A DNA stretch of 64,000 nucleotides from Bacillus sp. AFS098217 (lineage in GTDB: Bacteria; Bacillota; Bacilli; Bacillales; Bacillaceae_G): contig NZ_NVPR01000038.1 of the NCBI RefSeq assembly GCF_002551815.1, forward strand, positions 79,093 to 143,092, read 5' to 3'. This document shows, piece after piece, positions 8,439 to 17,016 of the stretch. Numbering within the stretch: the first letter of the stretch is position 1; the number at the start of each line of letters is the position of its first letter. The notes below the pieces were generated by a model. It searched no databases, was not told where the DNA came from, and saw nothing but the letters and a program-made list of their open reading frames with translations. Both the position numbers and the translations under genes were made by a program.

Positions 8439-9215
8439 TTATTTCTTCCCCTGCAAAGTAATTAAGTGCGTTTGAGCAGGCGCTCGAAAACGCAGTGGTA
8501 TAAATGTCGTACCATATCCATTACTCACAAATAAAACCATATTCGAATGCTTATATACGCCACCCTTTAAATACCGTTTAAAAGGAAAGAACCGAATTTG
8601 TCCTCCATGTGTATGACCGCTTAATACGAGTGAGATTTGTTCCTGTCCAGACATTTTATTTACAATTTCCGGATTGTGACTAATCAAAATCCGAAATCCT
8701 TGTTCTTGACAATCCGCCAACGCCAGATCTAAACGATCTCGCCCTAATCCAACATCATCCACCCCAAGTAAACATATCTTCTCTCCATATTCTGATTCAA
8801 ATAATACTCTTGTATTATCTAAAACTTTCACACCATGTTCTAGTAATAATGCATCTAATTCGTGATATTCAATTTCGTAATCATTATTTCCCCACACAAA
8901 ATAAACGGGGCCCAATTCATTTAAAATTTGAATATTATTAGCAATTTGTGATAATGGTACACCTTTTTCAGCTAAGTCACCACCAATAATAACAAGATCA
9001 GCTTTCCCTTTTACCCTTTCAATTAATGAACGGGAAACAATTCTCTTATGAATATCGGAAATAAAAAAGATCCTAACCCTTTGAAAACTCGTTGGAAAAT
9101 TTACAAATGACAAAGTATGTTCCAATAATGTATCACGCATTGCTTCTCTATACATTATAAAAAGACAAATAAAGACGATACATATGAACATACTCCCTAA
9201 CCCAATCCATAGCAT
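8439..9215 (-). CDS. ypbG: Membrane-anchored metallophosphoesterase (YpbG type)
   Basis: A 258-residue protein with one N-terminal membrane helix (IGLGSMFICIVFICLFIMY) followed by a calcineurin-like phosphoesterase domain. Metal-binding motifs are in order: FISDIHKR (DxH) near 50-57, VIIGGDLAEKG (GDxxE) near 75-85, WGNNDYE (GNxD/E) near 107-113, ISHNPEIV near 176-183 and LSGHTHGGQIRF (GHTH) near 197-208. It probably acts at the outer face or near the membrane; the substrate is unknown. It is first in the ypbG-ypbE-ypbD strand order seen in B. subtilis. Confidence 0.88.
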   Translation of the reverse strand: MLWIGLGSMFICIVFICLFIMYREAMRDTLLEHTLSFVNFPTSFQRVRIFFISDIHKRIVSRSLIERVKGKADLVIIGGDLAEKGVPLSQIANNIQILNELGPVYFVWGNNDYEIEYHELDALLLEHGVKVLDNTRVLFESEYGEKICLLGVDDVGLGRDRLDLALADCQEQGFRILISHNPEIVNKMSGQEQISLVLSGHTHGGQIRFFPFKRYLKGGVYKHSNMVLFVSNGYGTTFIPLRFRAPAQTHLITLQGKK

Positions 9216-9329
9216 ATATTCTTCTCAACTTCTCTCCTAAATAAAATATAGTCCTAGCAAATCATACCTGTCAAAAAACATGTGATACAGACTATCTCAT
9301 TTTGCGTTATACTAATCATCTTACTCCTT

Positions 9330-9824
9330 TTATTCCGTCTTCTCTTTAATAGGGATTTTCAATTCCTGTCCTTCTTCTAACTGATCGTCTTGTAAATTGT
9401 TATATTTTTTAATAATCATAGCCCCATCTTCACCTGGAAAATATTGATTACCAATACTTTCCAACGTCTCACCTTCTTTGACAATGTGAGTTTCAGTTTT
9501 CTCTGTTTTCTCTGTTTTCTCTGCTTTCTTCTGTTCTCCCGATTTATTTGAGTCAAAAAAGATGACTTCAAATGCACTCTTTTCAGATTCACTGCTTCCT
9601 TTTGAACTTTGCACTTCAATATACTTATCCGTATACCACAGAATACAAATTGGTAACAAAATAAATAGAAATGTTAAAACTCGAACAAAAAAGTGATTAA
9701 TCTTAAATTTACTTTTCTTCTCTTTATTTCTATGAACCTCGCTACGCGGCGGTAAACCTTCTTCTACTTGTTCTTCTTCCAACTCTTCTTCAAAATCAGG
9801 AATTTGTTTTCTCACGCTGTTCAC
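9330..9824 (-). CDS. ypbE: Membrane protein with C-terminal LysM domain (YpbE type)
   Basis: About 164 residues: an acidic and basic cytoplasmic N-terminus, one membrane helix (FFVRVLTFLFILLPICILWY, about 44-63), a low-complexity linker containing tandem E-K-T units, and a C-terminal LysM domain (HIVKEGETLESIGNQYFPGE...GQELKIP) that should bind peptidoglycan outside the cell. Four in-frame GTG codons lie close together; I take 9824, about 5 nt after GGAAGG, but 9812 is also possible. The linker is encoded by a 9-bp tandem repeat. Neighbours ypbG and ypbD support the name. Confidence 0.8.
   Translation of the reverse strand: MNSVRKQIPDFEEELEEEQVEEGLPPRSEVHRNKEKKSKFKINHFFVRVLTFLFILLPICILWYTDKYIEVQSSKGSSESEKSAFEVIFFDSNKSGEQKKAEKTEKTEKTETHIVKEGETLESIGNQYFPGEDGAMIIKKYNNLQDDQLEEGQELKIPIKEKTE
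9496..9531. repeat. 9-bp tandem repeat inside ypbE
   Basis: Three perfect copies of GTTTTCTCT (9496-9522) and one degenerate copy encode an E-K-T repeat in the extracytoplasmic linker. Units of 3 codons can expand or contract without a frameshift. Confidence 0.85.
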
Positions 9825-9837
9825 CACCACCTTCCAT

Positions 9838-10401
9838 TTATTTCCTTAATTGAAGTCCCATTATAAAATCAACAAGAAAGTGTGCAAAGATTGTTATAAA
9901 CAAATTTCCTGTCCATTGAAACACATATCCAAATACAAAACTTATTATACAAACAAAGCAAAACAAAAAGGGTTTCATTATATATCGGATATGTAAAATA
10001 GCAAAAATAAGACTCGCAATTACAAGTCCAAAATATGTTTGTAATACCCCACGAAATAAAAATTCTTCAGCGAAACCAATAACAAAGGTAACGACCAGTA
10101 ATTGCACGACTGACATTCCTCGAAACATTCGGTCGTTAATACCTCCATCATCAAACCATGATTCCGGTAACACTTTCATTGCGATATAATCTAATAACAC
10201 AACACCACAAGCTATCCCACTGCCTATTACAAGAATAGAGATTGGCTCCCACTTCCACAGACTATAAAATTCATTCTGATTTGGAAATAATATATAGGCT
10301 AGTAAGCAGCCAATACTTATAATTATTAATTGTGTTATATAGAGATTAAGCCGTATCTCTTTCGGACTCATGTCTTCAACGCTACGCCTTTGAATGCTCA
10401 T
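9838..10401 (-). CDS. ypbD: CPBP-family intramembrane metalloprotease (YpbD type)
   Basis: A 187-residue multi-pass membrane protein of the CAAX-prenyl-protease/bacteriocin-processing (CPBP) family. Motif 1 is EEFLFR (Glu112, Glu113, Arg117), motif 2 is FAILHIRY and motif 3 is HFLVD, the usual set of putative catalytic residues. The start at 10401 follows a GGAGG and gives a length like the 189-aa B. subtilis YpbD; it overlaps the end of recS by 20 nt, so the two are cotranscribed. Substrate is unknown. Confidence 0.85.
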   Translation of the reverse strand: MSIQRRSVEDMSPKEIRLNLYITQLIIISIGCLLAYILFPNQNEFYSLWKWEPISILVIGSGIACGVVLLDYIAMKVLPESWFDDGGINDRMFRGMSVVQLLVVTFVIGFAEEFLFRGVLQTYFGLVIASLIFAILHIRYIMKPFLFCFVCIISFVFGYVFQWTGNLFITIFAHFLVDFIMGLQLRK

Positions 10402-11929
10402 CATTCCTCCGTTCTCCCATACCAAAGAGCAATTGTAACTCTGTTTCCCAATTATAGTCGAAAACCGATTGTCTTGCTCGTCTTTTTTTATACTCTTCTT
10501 TTGTAATGCCGCAGTAATCACAACAGTTTTTCAGCTCGCCTTCCTTTCTATAGCCAAATTGATGTAATAACTGTTCTCGCTTACACCCTTGACACTGCAG
10601 CCACGATTTCATATTTTCTAATTGCCTGTATTTATTGTGAAGACGTCTATCCGCTTCTAATATTAACTTTTGTATACTTTCATCTGACAAGCACTCTAGC
10701 ATGAACTTTCTCTGTTGTATGATTTTCATCTTTTCTAAATGATAACGTACGAAACGCCAGTGTTGCTCATTAAATCTTGCTGCATTATAACAAATTTCTT
10801 CTACATCTTCTATTGGTAATACTTTCGTTTGAAACATTCTTTCTTGTAATAGAGAAAATAAAAATTGAATTTGTTGTTTATTTGGCAATTCATCTTCAAT
10901 AATAGAGATTGGCAAATCATGATCCAGTGGACTACATAGTAAAATGGCAATACTTGCTTCTCCATCTCTCCCTGCTCTACCGATTTCTTGTAAATAGGAG
11001 GCTATATTGGTGGGATAATGGAAATGGATAATATACCTCGTATTTGGCTTATTTACCCCCATTCCAAAAGCACTTGTACATATAACAAGTTGCAACTGAT
11101 CATTCATAAATTGTTGCTGGATTAACATTCGCTCTTCATGCTCCATTCCACCATGATAAAAAGCGACATCTGTTATACCTTTACTCCGTAGATATTCTGT
11201 TAAACGCTCCGTCCAAGCTCTACTAGAGCAATAAATAATTCCTGGCCCTTGTAAGTACGTAACGTGTGAGAGAAGCATTTCTTTTTTTTCTTCTATTGTT
11301 TGTACAAATTGTACTTCCATTGCAATATTTGGACGATCAATTGAATATACATGTTCAGCTGCATTGGTAAGCTTTAAACTCTCTACAATATCTTGCAATA
11401 CTTCCTTTGTTGCTGTAGCTGTTAGTGCCAATACAGGTGGATGACCAATACTTACAATAACTTGATCTAACTTTTTATAGTCCGTCCGAAAATCATATCC
11501 CCATTGTGAAATACAATGTGCTTCATCTACAACAAACAAGGAAATATGAATCTTTTTTAATTCCTTTACCAGCAATTCAGATTGCAACATTTCAGGTGAA
11601 ACAAAGACAAATTTATACGATGCTAAATTTTTAATCGCTTTCCTTTTCTCACTTAATGTCCGAAAACTATTAAACGCAATTACACGATTTTTCGCGACAT
11701 ATTTAAGCTGTGTAACCTGATCTTCCATTAAAGATAATAAAGGGGATACAACCAGCACTGTCCCCTCTTGCATTAGACCTGGAAGTTGATAACACATAGA
11801 TTTCCCTCTCCCAGTCGGAAGCATTGCTACAACATCTTTCCCCTGTAGCAAATCTGTAATAACACCTTTCTGTCCTTGACGAAATTCAGTATATCCAAAC
11901 CACTTATTCAAATGCTCTTCAAGTCTCAT
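10382..11929 (-). CDS. recS: RecQ-family DNA helicase (RecS)
   Basis: A 515-residue 3'-5' helicase. Motif I is LPTGRGKSMCYQLP (about 36-49), motif II is VVDEAHCISQWG (DEAH, about 132-143), motif III is LALTATA and motif VI is QEIGRAGRDG (about 315-324). A C-terminal Cys cluster (CQGCKREQ...CCDYCG) looks like the RecQ zinc-binding subdomain. There is no HRDC domain, consistent with the short RecS paralogue of Bacillus rather than full RecQ. Start ATG follows GGAGGG and overlaps the ypbB stop. Confidence 0.92.
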   Translation of the reverse strand: MRLEEHLNKWFGYTEFRQGQKGVITDLLQGKDVVAMLPTGRGKSMCYQLPGLMQEGTVLVVSPLLSLMEDQVTQLKYVAKNRVIAFNSFRTLSEKRKAIKNLASYKFVFVSPEMLQSELLVKELKKIHISLFVVDEAHCISQWGYDFRTDYKKLDQVIVSIGHPPVLALTATATKEVLQDIVESLKLTNAAEHVYSIDRPNIAMEVQFVQTIEEKKEMLLSHVTYLQGPGIIYCSSRAWTERLTEYLRSKGITDVAFYHGGMEHEERMLIQQQFMNDQLQLVICTSAFGMGVNKPNTRYIIHFHYPTNIASYLQEIGRAGRDGEASIAILLCSPLDHDLPISIIEDELPNKQQIQFLFSLLQERMFQTKVLPIEDVEEICYNAARFNEQHWRFVRYHLEKMKIIQQRKFMLECLSDESIQKLILEADRRLHNKYRQLENMKSWLQCQGCKREQLLHQFGYRKEGELKNCCDYCGITKEEYKKRRARQSVFDYNWETELQLLFGMGERRNDEHSKA

Positions 11930-12980
11930 TTGTACCCTCCATCTGCGCTAACACAAGACGGACCTCAAAATAAGAAATTCCTTCTCCTACCGCTTGCTTT
12001 AACACACGTAACTTGCGTGTTTGTAATGTTTCAATAACTTTTTTCACTTGCTCTATCTTATTCTTTTCTACAAACATCTCAATAGAAAAATCTCGTTCTC
12101 TTAACGCTATTTCAACAAAATGATCTTCTATCGTTGCGGGCTTTAAATTTCTAATTGTTGCAATTTCTTCTAAAGAACGGCCTTGTTTCCAAAGTTGATA
12201 CGTCTTCCTCGTTGACAAACTGAATAAATCTGCTCTTTCATTCGGATAGGAAATAATTTTTGTCAATAAAGGAAACTCTTTTTCCTTTTTACGAACGGAT
12301 TGAATAAAGAAATGAATCGTGCCCCAAAATAATAGATGTACGCGGAACACATCTTGTTTTGTAATTTCTGCAAGTTGTTGCAATGTATATCCAATTCGTT
12401 CATACCCAGTTAAGCGATAGGTCAGGATTGTTGCTTCTACTGGATCAACTTCTTTTAATAGTCGATGCATTTCTTCCCACAGTCCTGTTGCAAGTTCACT
12501 CCTTACGTATGGTAACCCAATGAGAAATTCCTTAACCCACATCGTTACCTCTGTATCTTGTTGAATCGGAATGAATCTTGTATTTTGCTGTTGTAAGTTC
12601 GACACCGTTTGAATGATTAATGAGAGCTTCTTCCAAAAAGCTTCACCAAGAGCACCATAATGTAAACCGTGTAAATGCTGCGGAAAGGACAATGCTTTTT
12701 CCCAACCATTTAATTGCTTCTCTCCAGCACTTGTTAATACATATGTATTTTCATGCACAATTTCAATCCATTCTGCATTTAAAATACACGCAATTTCCTG
12801 ATTATAATCGTACCTTGTTAATGCTTTATATATTCCAAAAAGAAAAGAAATTTGAAACATATTCCCATCTTGTAATGTTTGTGAAGAACGTTTTCCTTTC
12901 AATAGATAGTAAATGGAAGAAACGGTTCTTTCACCATTCAATTGTTTTAAACAATATAACAAAGTATATTGTAACTGCAT
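11919..12980 (-). CDS. ypbB: YpbB-type helix-turn-helix protein
   Basis: A 353-residue protein ending in a helix-turn-helix region (YQLWKQGRSLEEIATIRNLKPATIEDHFVEIAL, about 267-299) of the kind placed next to RecQ-type helicases. The N-terminal portion is helical and unrecognised. Overlap with recS by 11 nt (ATG inside the ypbB end) indicates translational coupling, so a shared role in DNA processing is likely, but no enzymatic motif is visible. Start follows AAGGCGGAAG. Confidence 0.83.
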   Translation of the reverse strand: MQLQYTLLYCLKQLNGERTVSSIYYLLKGKRSSQTLQDGNMFQISFLFGIYKALTRYDYNQEIACILNAEWIEIVHENTYVLTSAGEKQLNGWEKALSFPQHLHGLHYGALGEAFWKKLSLIIQTVSNLQQQNTRFIPIQQDTEVTMWVKEFLIGLPYVRSELATGLWEEMHRLLKEVDPVEATILTYRLTGYERIGYTLQQLAEITKQDVFRVHLLFWGTIHFFIQSVRKKEKEFPLLTKIISYPNERADLFSLSTRKTYQLWKQGRSLEEIATIRNLKPATIEDHFVEIALRERDFSIEMFVEKNKIEQVKKVIETLQTRKLRVLKQAVGEGISYFEVRLVLAQMEGTNET

Positions 12981-13159
12981 TACCGCTTCCGCCTTTCAAT
13001 AAGATTTGTCCATTACTTGACTGCAAACACCGAATTGTTGAAAGCTACCCATTACTTAGGATGCTTCACTGATAAAAGTTCCTCTTTATATTTACTATTG
13101 TATCAAACTGCTTGGCATTTAGGCATTTCGAAAATCTTGTGAAATAAATTAAAAATAAG

Positions 13160-13192
13160 TTGACACTCTAATTGATAAGGATTATCATTATA
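13160..13192 (+). promoter_or_regulatory. Sigma-A promoter overlapped by a Fur-like box, upstream of fer
   Basis: TTGACA at 13160-13165, a 17-bp spacer and TATCAT at 13183-13188 form a promoter. A 19-bp element at 13174-13192 matches the Fur consensus GATAATGATAATCATTATC at 16 of 19 positions and covers the -10. The architecture is the same as at 36762-36790. The leader to the fer start would be about 90 nt. Confidence 0.65.
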
Positions 13193-13248
13193 ATTTTATG
13201 TTGAAAAGTTTAAAAAACCGTTTTACAATAAGGTTATAATTTGTATAG

Positions 13249-13536
<288 letters not shown>

Positions 13537-13552
13537 TCTTTTTATTAACTTC

Positions 13553-13588
13553 AAAAAACCCCCCTCATCTTTATGAGGGGGATTTTTT
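13553..13588 (+). terminator. Terminator of fer
   Basis: AAAAAACCCCCCTCAT, a short loop, then ATGAGGGGGATTTTTT: a GC-rich stem followed by a T tract, 17 nt after the stop. Confidence 0.88.
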
Positions 13589-13613
13589 GTTATTTATCTA
13601 GCTTACCATTTAA

Positions 13614-13650
13614 AAGGCCATCAGCAGTATCTTTACCTCTGATGGCCAAA
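13614..13650 (-). terminator. Terminator of ribU
   Basis: GGCCATCAG...CTGATGGCC is a 9-bp stem immediately past the ribU stop, followed on the minus strand by TTTTAA. Confidence 0.7.
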
Positions 13651-13654
13651 ATTT

Positions 13655-14233
13655 CTATGCGTTTTTCATTTTTGCAAATACCCATACTTTTAAGCGTGAA
13701 AACAGTGCTACAAATACGACCGTTACAACAATTCCTTTAATTAGATTAAATGGCAATATCGCTGTTACAATTGTTTGTCGCATAGCACCGCTAGACATAG
13801 CTGGTGAATTTAAAAACCAAGTGTAAGCCGGTAAAATGATGAAGTAATTTAATACACTCATAATGACTGCCATAGTAATTGTCCCTAACATCAACCCTGT
13901 TGTTAAACTTTTGACTGTGCGATGCTTCCGAAATAGGAAAGCTGCTGGACCAATAAATAGACACCCTGCAATAAAATTTGCTATTTCTCCAACAGGAACT
14001 CCCGTTAAGCTACCTTGAATCCCATAGTGAAGAATATTTTTTATCGCTTCTACAACCACCCCTGCAACCGGGCTAAAAATAATCGCTGCAATTAAAGCTG
14101 GTACATCACTAAAGTCAATTTTTAAGAACGGTGGAAGCCCTGGAAATGGGAAATCCAACATCATAAGCAGGTACGCAATACTACTTAGCATCGCTACACT
14201 CACCATTTGTACTACACTGTTTTTTTGTTTCAT
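13655..14233 (-). CDS. ribU: Riboflavin transporter, ECF substrate-binding subunit RibU
   Basis: A 192-residue membrane protein with about six hydrophobic helices. It fits the S component of energy-coupling factor transporters: an N-terminal segment SVAMLSSIAYLLMMLDFPFP, then FSDVPALIAAIIFSPVAGVVVEAIKN typical of RibU/YpaA. It imports riboflavin together with the shared EcfAA'T module encoded elsewhere. The start at 14233 follows AAGGAGAGAGAAGG. The FMN riboswitch upstream confirms flavin regulation. Confidence 0.93.
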   Translation of the reverse strand: MKQKNSVVQMVSVAMLSSIAYLLMMLDFPFPGLPPFLKIDFSDVPALIAAIIFSPVAGVVVEAIKNILHYGIQGSLTGVPVGEIANFIAGCLFIGPAAFLFRKHRTVKSLTTGLMLGTITMAVIMSVLNYFIILPAYTWFLNSPAMSSGAMRQTIVTAILPFNLIKGIVVTVVFVALFSRLKVWVFAKMKNA

Positions 14234-14309
14234 CCTTCTCTCTCCTTTTCCATCGATCATCTCATGGAAAGTGGAAAGGTTCTGCTATGCCTATTTTTTC
14301 ATATCATGA

Positions 14310-14339
14310 AAAAACCCTTTGTGTTTTACACAAAGGGAG
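14310..14339 (-). terminator. Expression-platform terminator of the FMN riboswitch
   Basis: CCCTTTGTG...CACAAAGGG is a 9-bp stem followed on the minus strand by TTTTTTC. It lies between aptamer and ribU and should form when FMN is bound. Confidence 0.8.
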
Positions 14340-14399
14340 AATTTTCAGGCACATCAAATAGACGTTCAAACACTTATCTTTTTTGAACGCTTGAACCTC

Positions 14400-14533
14400 C
14401 ATCTTCTCCCATCCAGACTATACTGTCGGCTTTGGAATCACACCAAATCCTGCCTTAACGGCTCGCGGGCTTAGAACGAAAAATAATTATTCATCACCGC
14501 CGGTCGGGATTTTCACCCTGCCCCGAAGATAGA
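14400..14533 (-). ncRNA. FMN riboswitch (RFN element)
   Basis: On the minus strand the sequence shows the conserved RFN blocks in order: ATCTTCGGGGCAGGG, GAAATCCCGACCGGCGGT-like core, AGCCCGCGA, GATTTGGTG..ATTCCAAAGCCGACAGT and ATAGTCTGGATG..AGAAGAT closing the P1 stem. It precedes ribU with an intrinsic terminator between, so FMN should cause premature termination of riboflavin importer mRNA. Confidence 0.96.
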
Positions 14534-14555
14534 CCGATATTCTATTTTCTCTCCT

Positions 14556-14584
14556 ATTATACACCAATATAATACAGTTGTGAA
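14556..14584 (-). promoter_or_regulatory. Promoter of the ribU leader
   Basis: On the minus strand TTCACA, a 17-bp spacer and a perfect TATAAT lie about 25 bp before the first conserved base of the FMN aptamer. Confidence 0.65.
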
Positions 14585-14787
14585 CAAAAAAGATTGTAAC
14601 TTATTAAAAATAAGTTATTTACTCCCCTTATTCTCAACAAAAAATTTCGTCCAACTATTTTACAATACAACCTATATTTTTTATCATTCGGCTTTTTCCT
14701 ACTCAATTCCCTAGTCATTCGTACAGAAAAGTGATAAGATGTTGAATTGTTAAGATAAGAGCATTTTCTTAATATGGAGGAAATGTC

Positions 14788-15471
14788 ATGAAGAAAGAGA
14801 AAAGACACTCTATTCGAGAAACGATGAAAAAAAACTTACGAAAAGAATACTTTTATTTAAAAAAAGAATTACTTTTCTACTGTCCAATTGATTTAGGCAC
14901 ATTTTCAAGCGAAACATACTATGCTACTTTTGATAAAGAAGGCATAAGCATTTATCAGTATGATAAGCAAACAGAAAGTAAACTGAAGTTATGTGAGCGT
15001 CACACATGGAAAAGTTGGGAAAAAGTGAAGGTCGATCACTATTTAACAACTTCACAATTCGTTTTCCAAGGGAAACGCAACTGGATTCTATCTCTTTTTC
15101 ATAAAGGAAAAGAAGCTCAAAAGATAATAGAGGAACACACATCTCTACAAACTGAGGTTGTTTCCCGGTCCTTTTTTAAAAAGCTTCCAGGTTTTCGTTC
15201 TAATACAACATTAAACAAATACATTGGCAGCATTTGTTATACCGCACTTATCGCATTTTTATTAAAATGGTTCCTTCCATTTCAAGTACAAGTTGCCTTG
15301 TATTCTTTTTCTATCGGTTGTATGCTCCTTGGCCTATTATGTTTCACGATCGGCTTAATCGAACCAACCATTGTATTATTTCGAACGAAAGAAAAAACGA
15401 GAGCAAAAGTCTTTTACTATTATAGCTATTTAGCTATTTCTGGATTTATATGTGTCTTTATTTTTTGGTAA
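14788..15471 (+). CDS. Membrane protein of unknown function with a cytoplasmic N-terminal domain
   Basis: A 227-residue product. Residues 1-145 are soluble and basic, containing a strand-rich stretch (YYATFDKEGISIYQYD, WEKVKVDHYLTTSQFVF) that could be a PH-like fold; residues 146-227 hold three membrane helices (IGSICYTALIAFLLKWFL, VALYSFSIGCMLLGLLCFTI, VFYYYSYLAISGFICVFIFW). A GGAGG lies 8 nt before the start. It is isolated between the ribU leader and a convergent M23 gene. I do not recognise the family. Confidence 0.72.
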   Translation: MKKEKRHSIRETMKKNLRKEYFYLKKELLFYCPIDLGTFSSETYYATFDKEGISIYQYDKQTESKLKLCERHTWKSWEKVKVDHYLTTSQFVFQGKRNWILSLFHKGKEAQKIIEEHTSLQTEVVSRSFFKKLPGFRSNTTLNKYIGSICYTALIAFLLKWFLPFQVQVALYSFSIGCMLLGLLCFTIGLIEPTIVLFRTKEKTRAKVFYYYSYLAISGFICVFIFW

Positions 15472-15502
15472 AACAAGAGCTAGTTCGACTAGCTCTTGTT
15501 TT
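15470..15502. terminator. Bidirectional terminator
   Basis: AAAACAAGAGCTAGT and its perfect complement flank a TCG loop between two convergent genes. Confidence 0.85.
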
Positions 15503-16115
15503 AATTAATATACAATTTTTGATTTGGATAAATTTGGTCTTTCCTCAACTCATTTTTTGCTTTTATCGCATCAACTGTCGTCCCAAACTTACGTGCAATC
15601 CGAGCCAACGTATCTCCCTTTTGCACGACATATAGTGATGATGAAACTACTTGGTGTTTTTCCTCATTCAAGACAAGCAAAGGATTCATTGCATTTCTTT
15701 TCTCAATTGTCCAACGTCCATGATGGACTTCCAAGTGTAGATGCGCCCCTCGTGATTCACCTGTATTTCCTACTTCACCAATCAATTCTCCTCTTGCAAT
15801 ACGAGTCCCTTGAGTTACATATCTCTTATTTAGGTGAGCATAAACAGCTTCATATTCTCCATGCTTAATAAAAACAACATGTCCATAACTATTTGAAAAA
15901 TAAGATTTCGTTACCACACCACCTTGAATAGCCGCAACTGGTGTTCCAATTGGGGCTGCTATATCAATTCCATAGTGTTTTCCATGCCTTGTTCCAAAAT
16001 AATCACTAATTCTTCCATCAACAGGCCATGTCCACTGTTTGTCCTCAGCGTAAACATGTAATTGAGATACAAATAACAATCCCAGCATCATTACGCTAAC
16101 TTTTAAAGCTTTCAT
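15501..16115 (-). CDS. Secreted M23 peptidase with C-terminal LysM domain
   Basis: A 204-residue secreted protein: signal peptide (MKALKVSVMMLGLLFVSQLHVYA), a lysostaphin-type M23 domain with HYGIDI (first Zn His and Asp) near 47-52 and HLHLE near 123-127, then a C-terminal LysM (LYVVQKGDTLARIARKFG...). It likely cleaves peptidoglycan cross-bridges or acts in spore or cell-wall remodelling. Start 16115 follows GGAGG with 6-nt spacing; the frame is open 10 codons further but without a ribosome site. It is in tandem with the downstream cobalamin adenosyltransferase's opposite flank and has its own terminator. Confidence 0.88.
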   Translation of the reverse strand: MKALKVSVMMLGLLFVSQLHVYAEDKQWTWPVDGRISDYFGTRHGKHYGIDIAAPIGTPVAAIQGGVVTKSYFSNSYGHVVFIKHGEYEAVYAHLNKRYVTQGTRIARGELIGEVGNTGESRGAHLHLEVHHGRWTIEKRNAMNPLLVLNEEKHQVVSSSLYVVQKGDTLARIARKFGTTVDAIKAKNELRKDQIYPNQKLYIN

Positions 16116-16199
16116 ATATATCCTCCGTTTTCTAATAACCGTCATACTTTCTCTATTGTGGTATAATACGAAAAAAAGTATACAAAAAAAGAAAGTGGC

Positions 16200-16781
16200 T
16201 CATTCCACTTTCTTCTCTTCTTTATCACGAAACACGATTGCACTTCGATTATATTCAACATCTTTTATTTGTAGACGTGTATTAATCACCCTAGCAATTG
16301 CAAATAAATAATCGGATAATCGATTCATATATCGCAAGACCATTTCATTCATTTCTTCTTGTTTCCCTAATGATACAATGTTCCGCTCAGCTCTTCTTGT
16401 TACTGTACGAGCAATATGAATCACTGCAGACGCCCCGCTCCCTCCAGGTAAAATAAAACGTTCTAACGGAGGAGCTTCCTCTATGTAATGATCAATTCGT
16501 TCTTCTAAATATATAACCATCTCTTCTTTTACTTTATAAGGTATCTTTTTCTCTACAATCGCTAAATCTCCGCCACAATCAAACAATTCATGCTGAATAT
16601 TTTCAAGTTCACTATAAATGTCTTTAAATTGCCCGTTCTGCAGCATAGTCATCGCATATCCAATATGAGAATTCACCTCATCAATCGTACCGTATGCTTC
16701 AACACGAATATGATCCTTATCAACCCGCCTTCCAATTACACTCGTTTGTCCTTTATCTCCGGTTTTTGTATATAATTTCAA
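16200..16781 (-). CDS. yvqK: PduO-type ATP:cob(I)alamin adenosyltransferase
   Basis: A 193-residue enzyme forming adenosylcobalamin from ATP and cob(I)alamin. The N-terminal ATP loop KLYTKTGDKGQTSVIGRRVDK and the C-terminal ARTVTRRAERNIV...YMNRLSDYLFAIAR motif are both intact. Start is TTG at 16781, 10 nt behind AGGTG. No other cobalamin gene is nearby. In B. subtilis the homologue is YvqK; function is by family. Confidence 0.92.
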   Translation of the reverse strand: MKLYTKTGDKGQTSVIGRRVDKDHIRVEAYGTIDEVNSHIGYAMTMLQNGQFKDIYSELENIQHELFDCGGDLAIVEKKIPYKVKEEMVIYLEERIDHYIEEAPPLERFILPGGSGASAVIHIARTVTRRAERNIVSLGKQEEMNEMVLRYMNRLSDYLFAIARVINTRLQIKDVEYNRSAIVFRDKEEKKVE

Positions 16782-16899
16782 CTTATTCTCACACCTCTCT
16801 TTTTCGTTTCTATCGATTCACTCATTATTACATCTAAATCGCCTAAATTTCACTTGATTCAATCAAAAACAACTCTCCTCAGAACCGGGAGAAAAAACA

Positions 16900-16972
16900 A
16901 AAAGTCCTACTACTCTTTATTCAATTGAGAAACTATTATAACTCAACAAGAATAAAAAACAGTAGAACTTTT
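16900..16972 (-). terminator. Long imperfect hairpin after resE
   Basis: AAAAGTCCTACT pairs with AGTAGAACTTTT (one G-U), enclosing a second inverted region (TTCAATTGAG / CTCAACAAGAA-like). On the minus strand the stem is followed by TTTTTGTTTTTT, so it probably terminates the res operon. Confidence 0.55.
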
Positions 16973-17016
16973 GTATCTGTTAATCATGTACAACGATCTA
17001 TAATTGACATGAAGGT

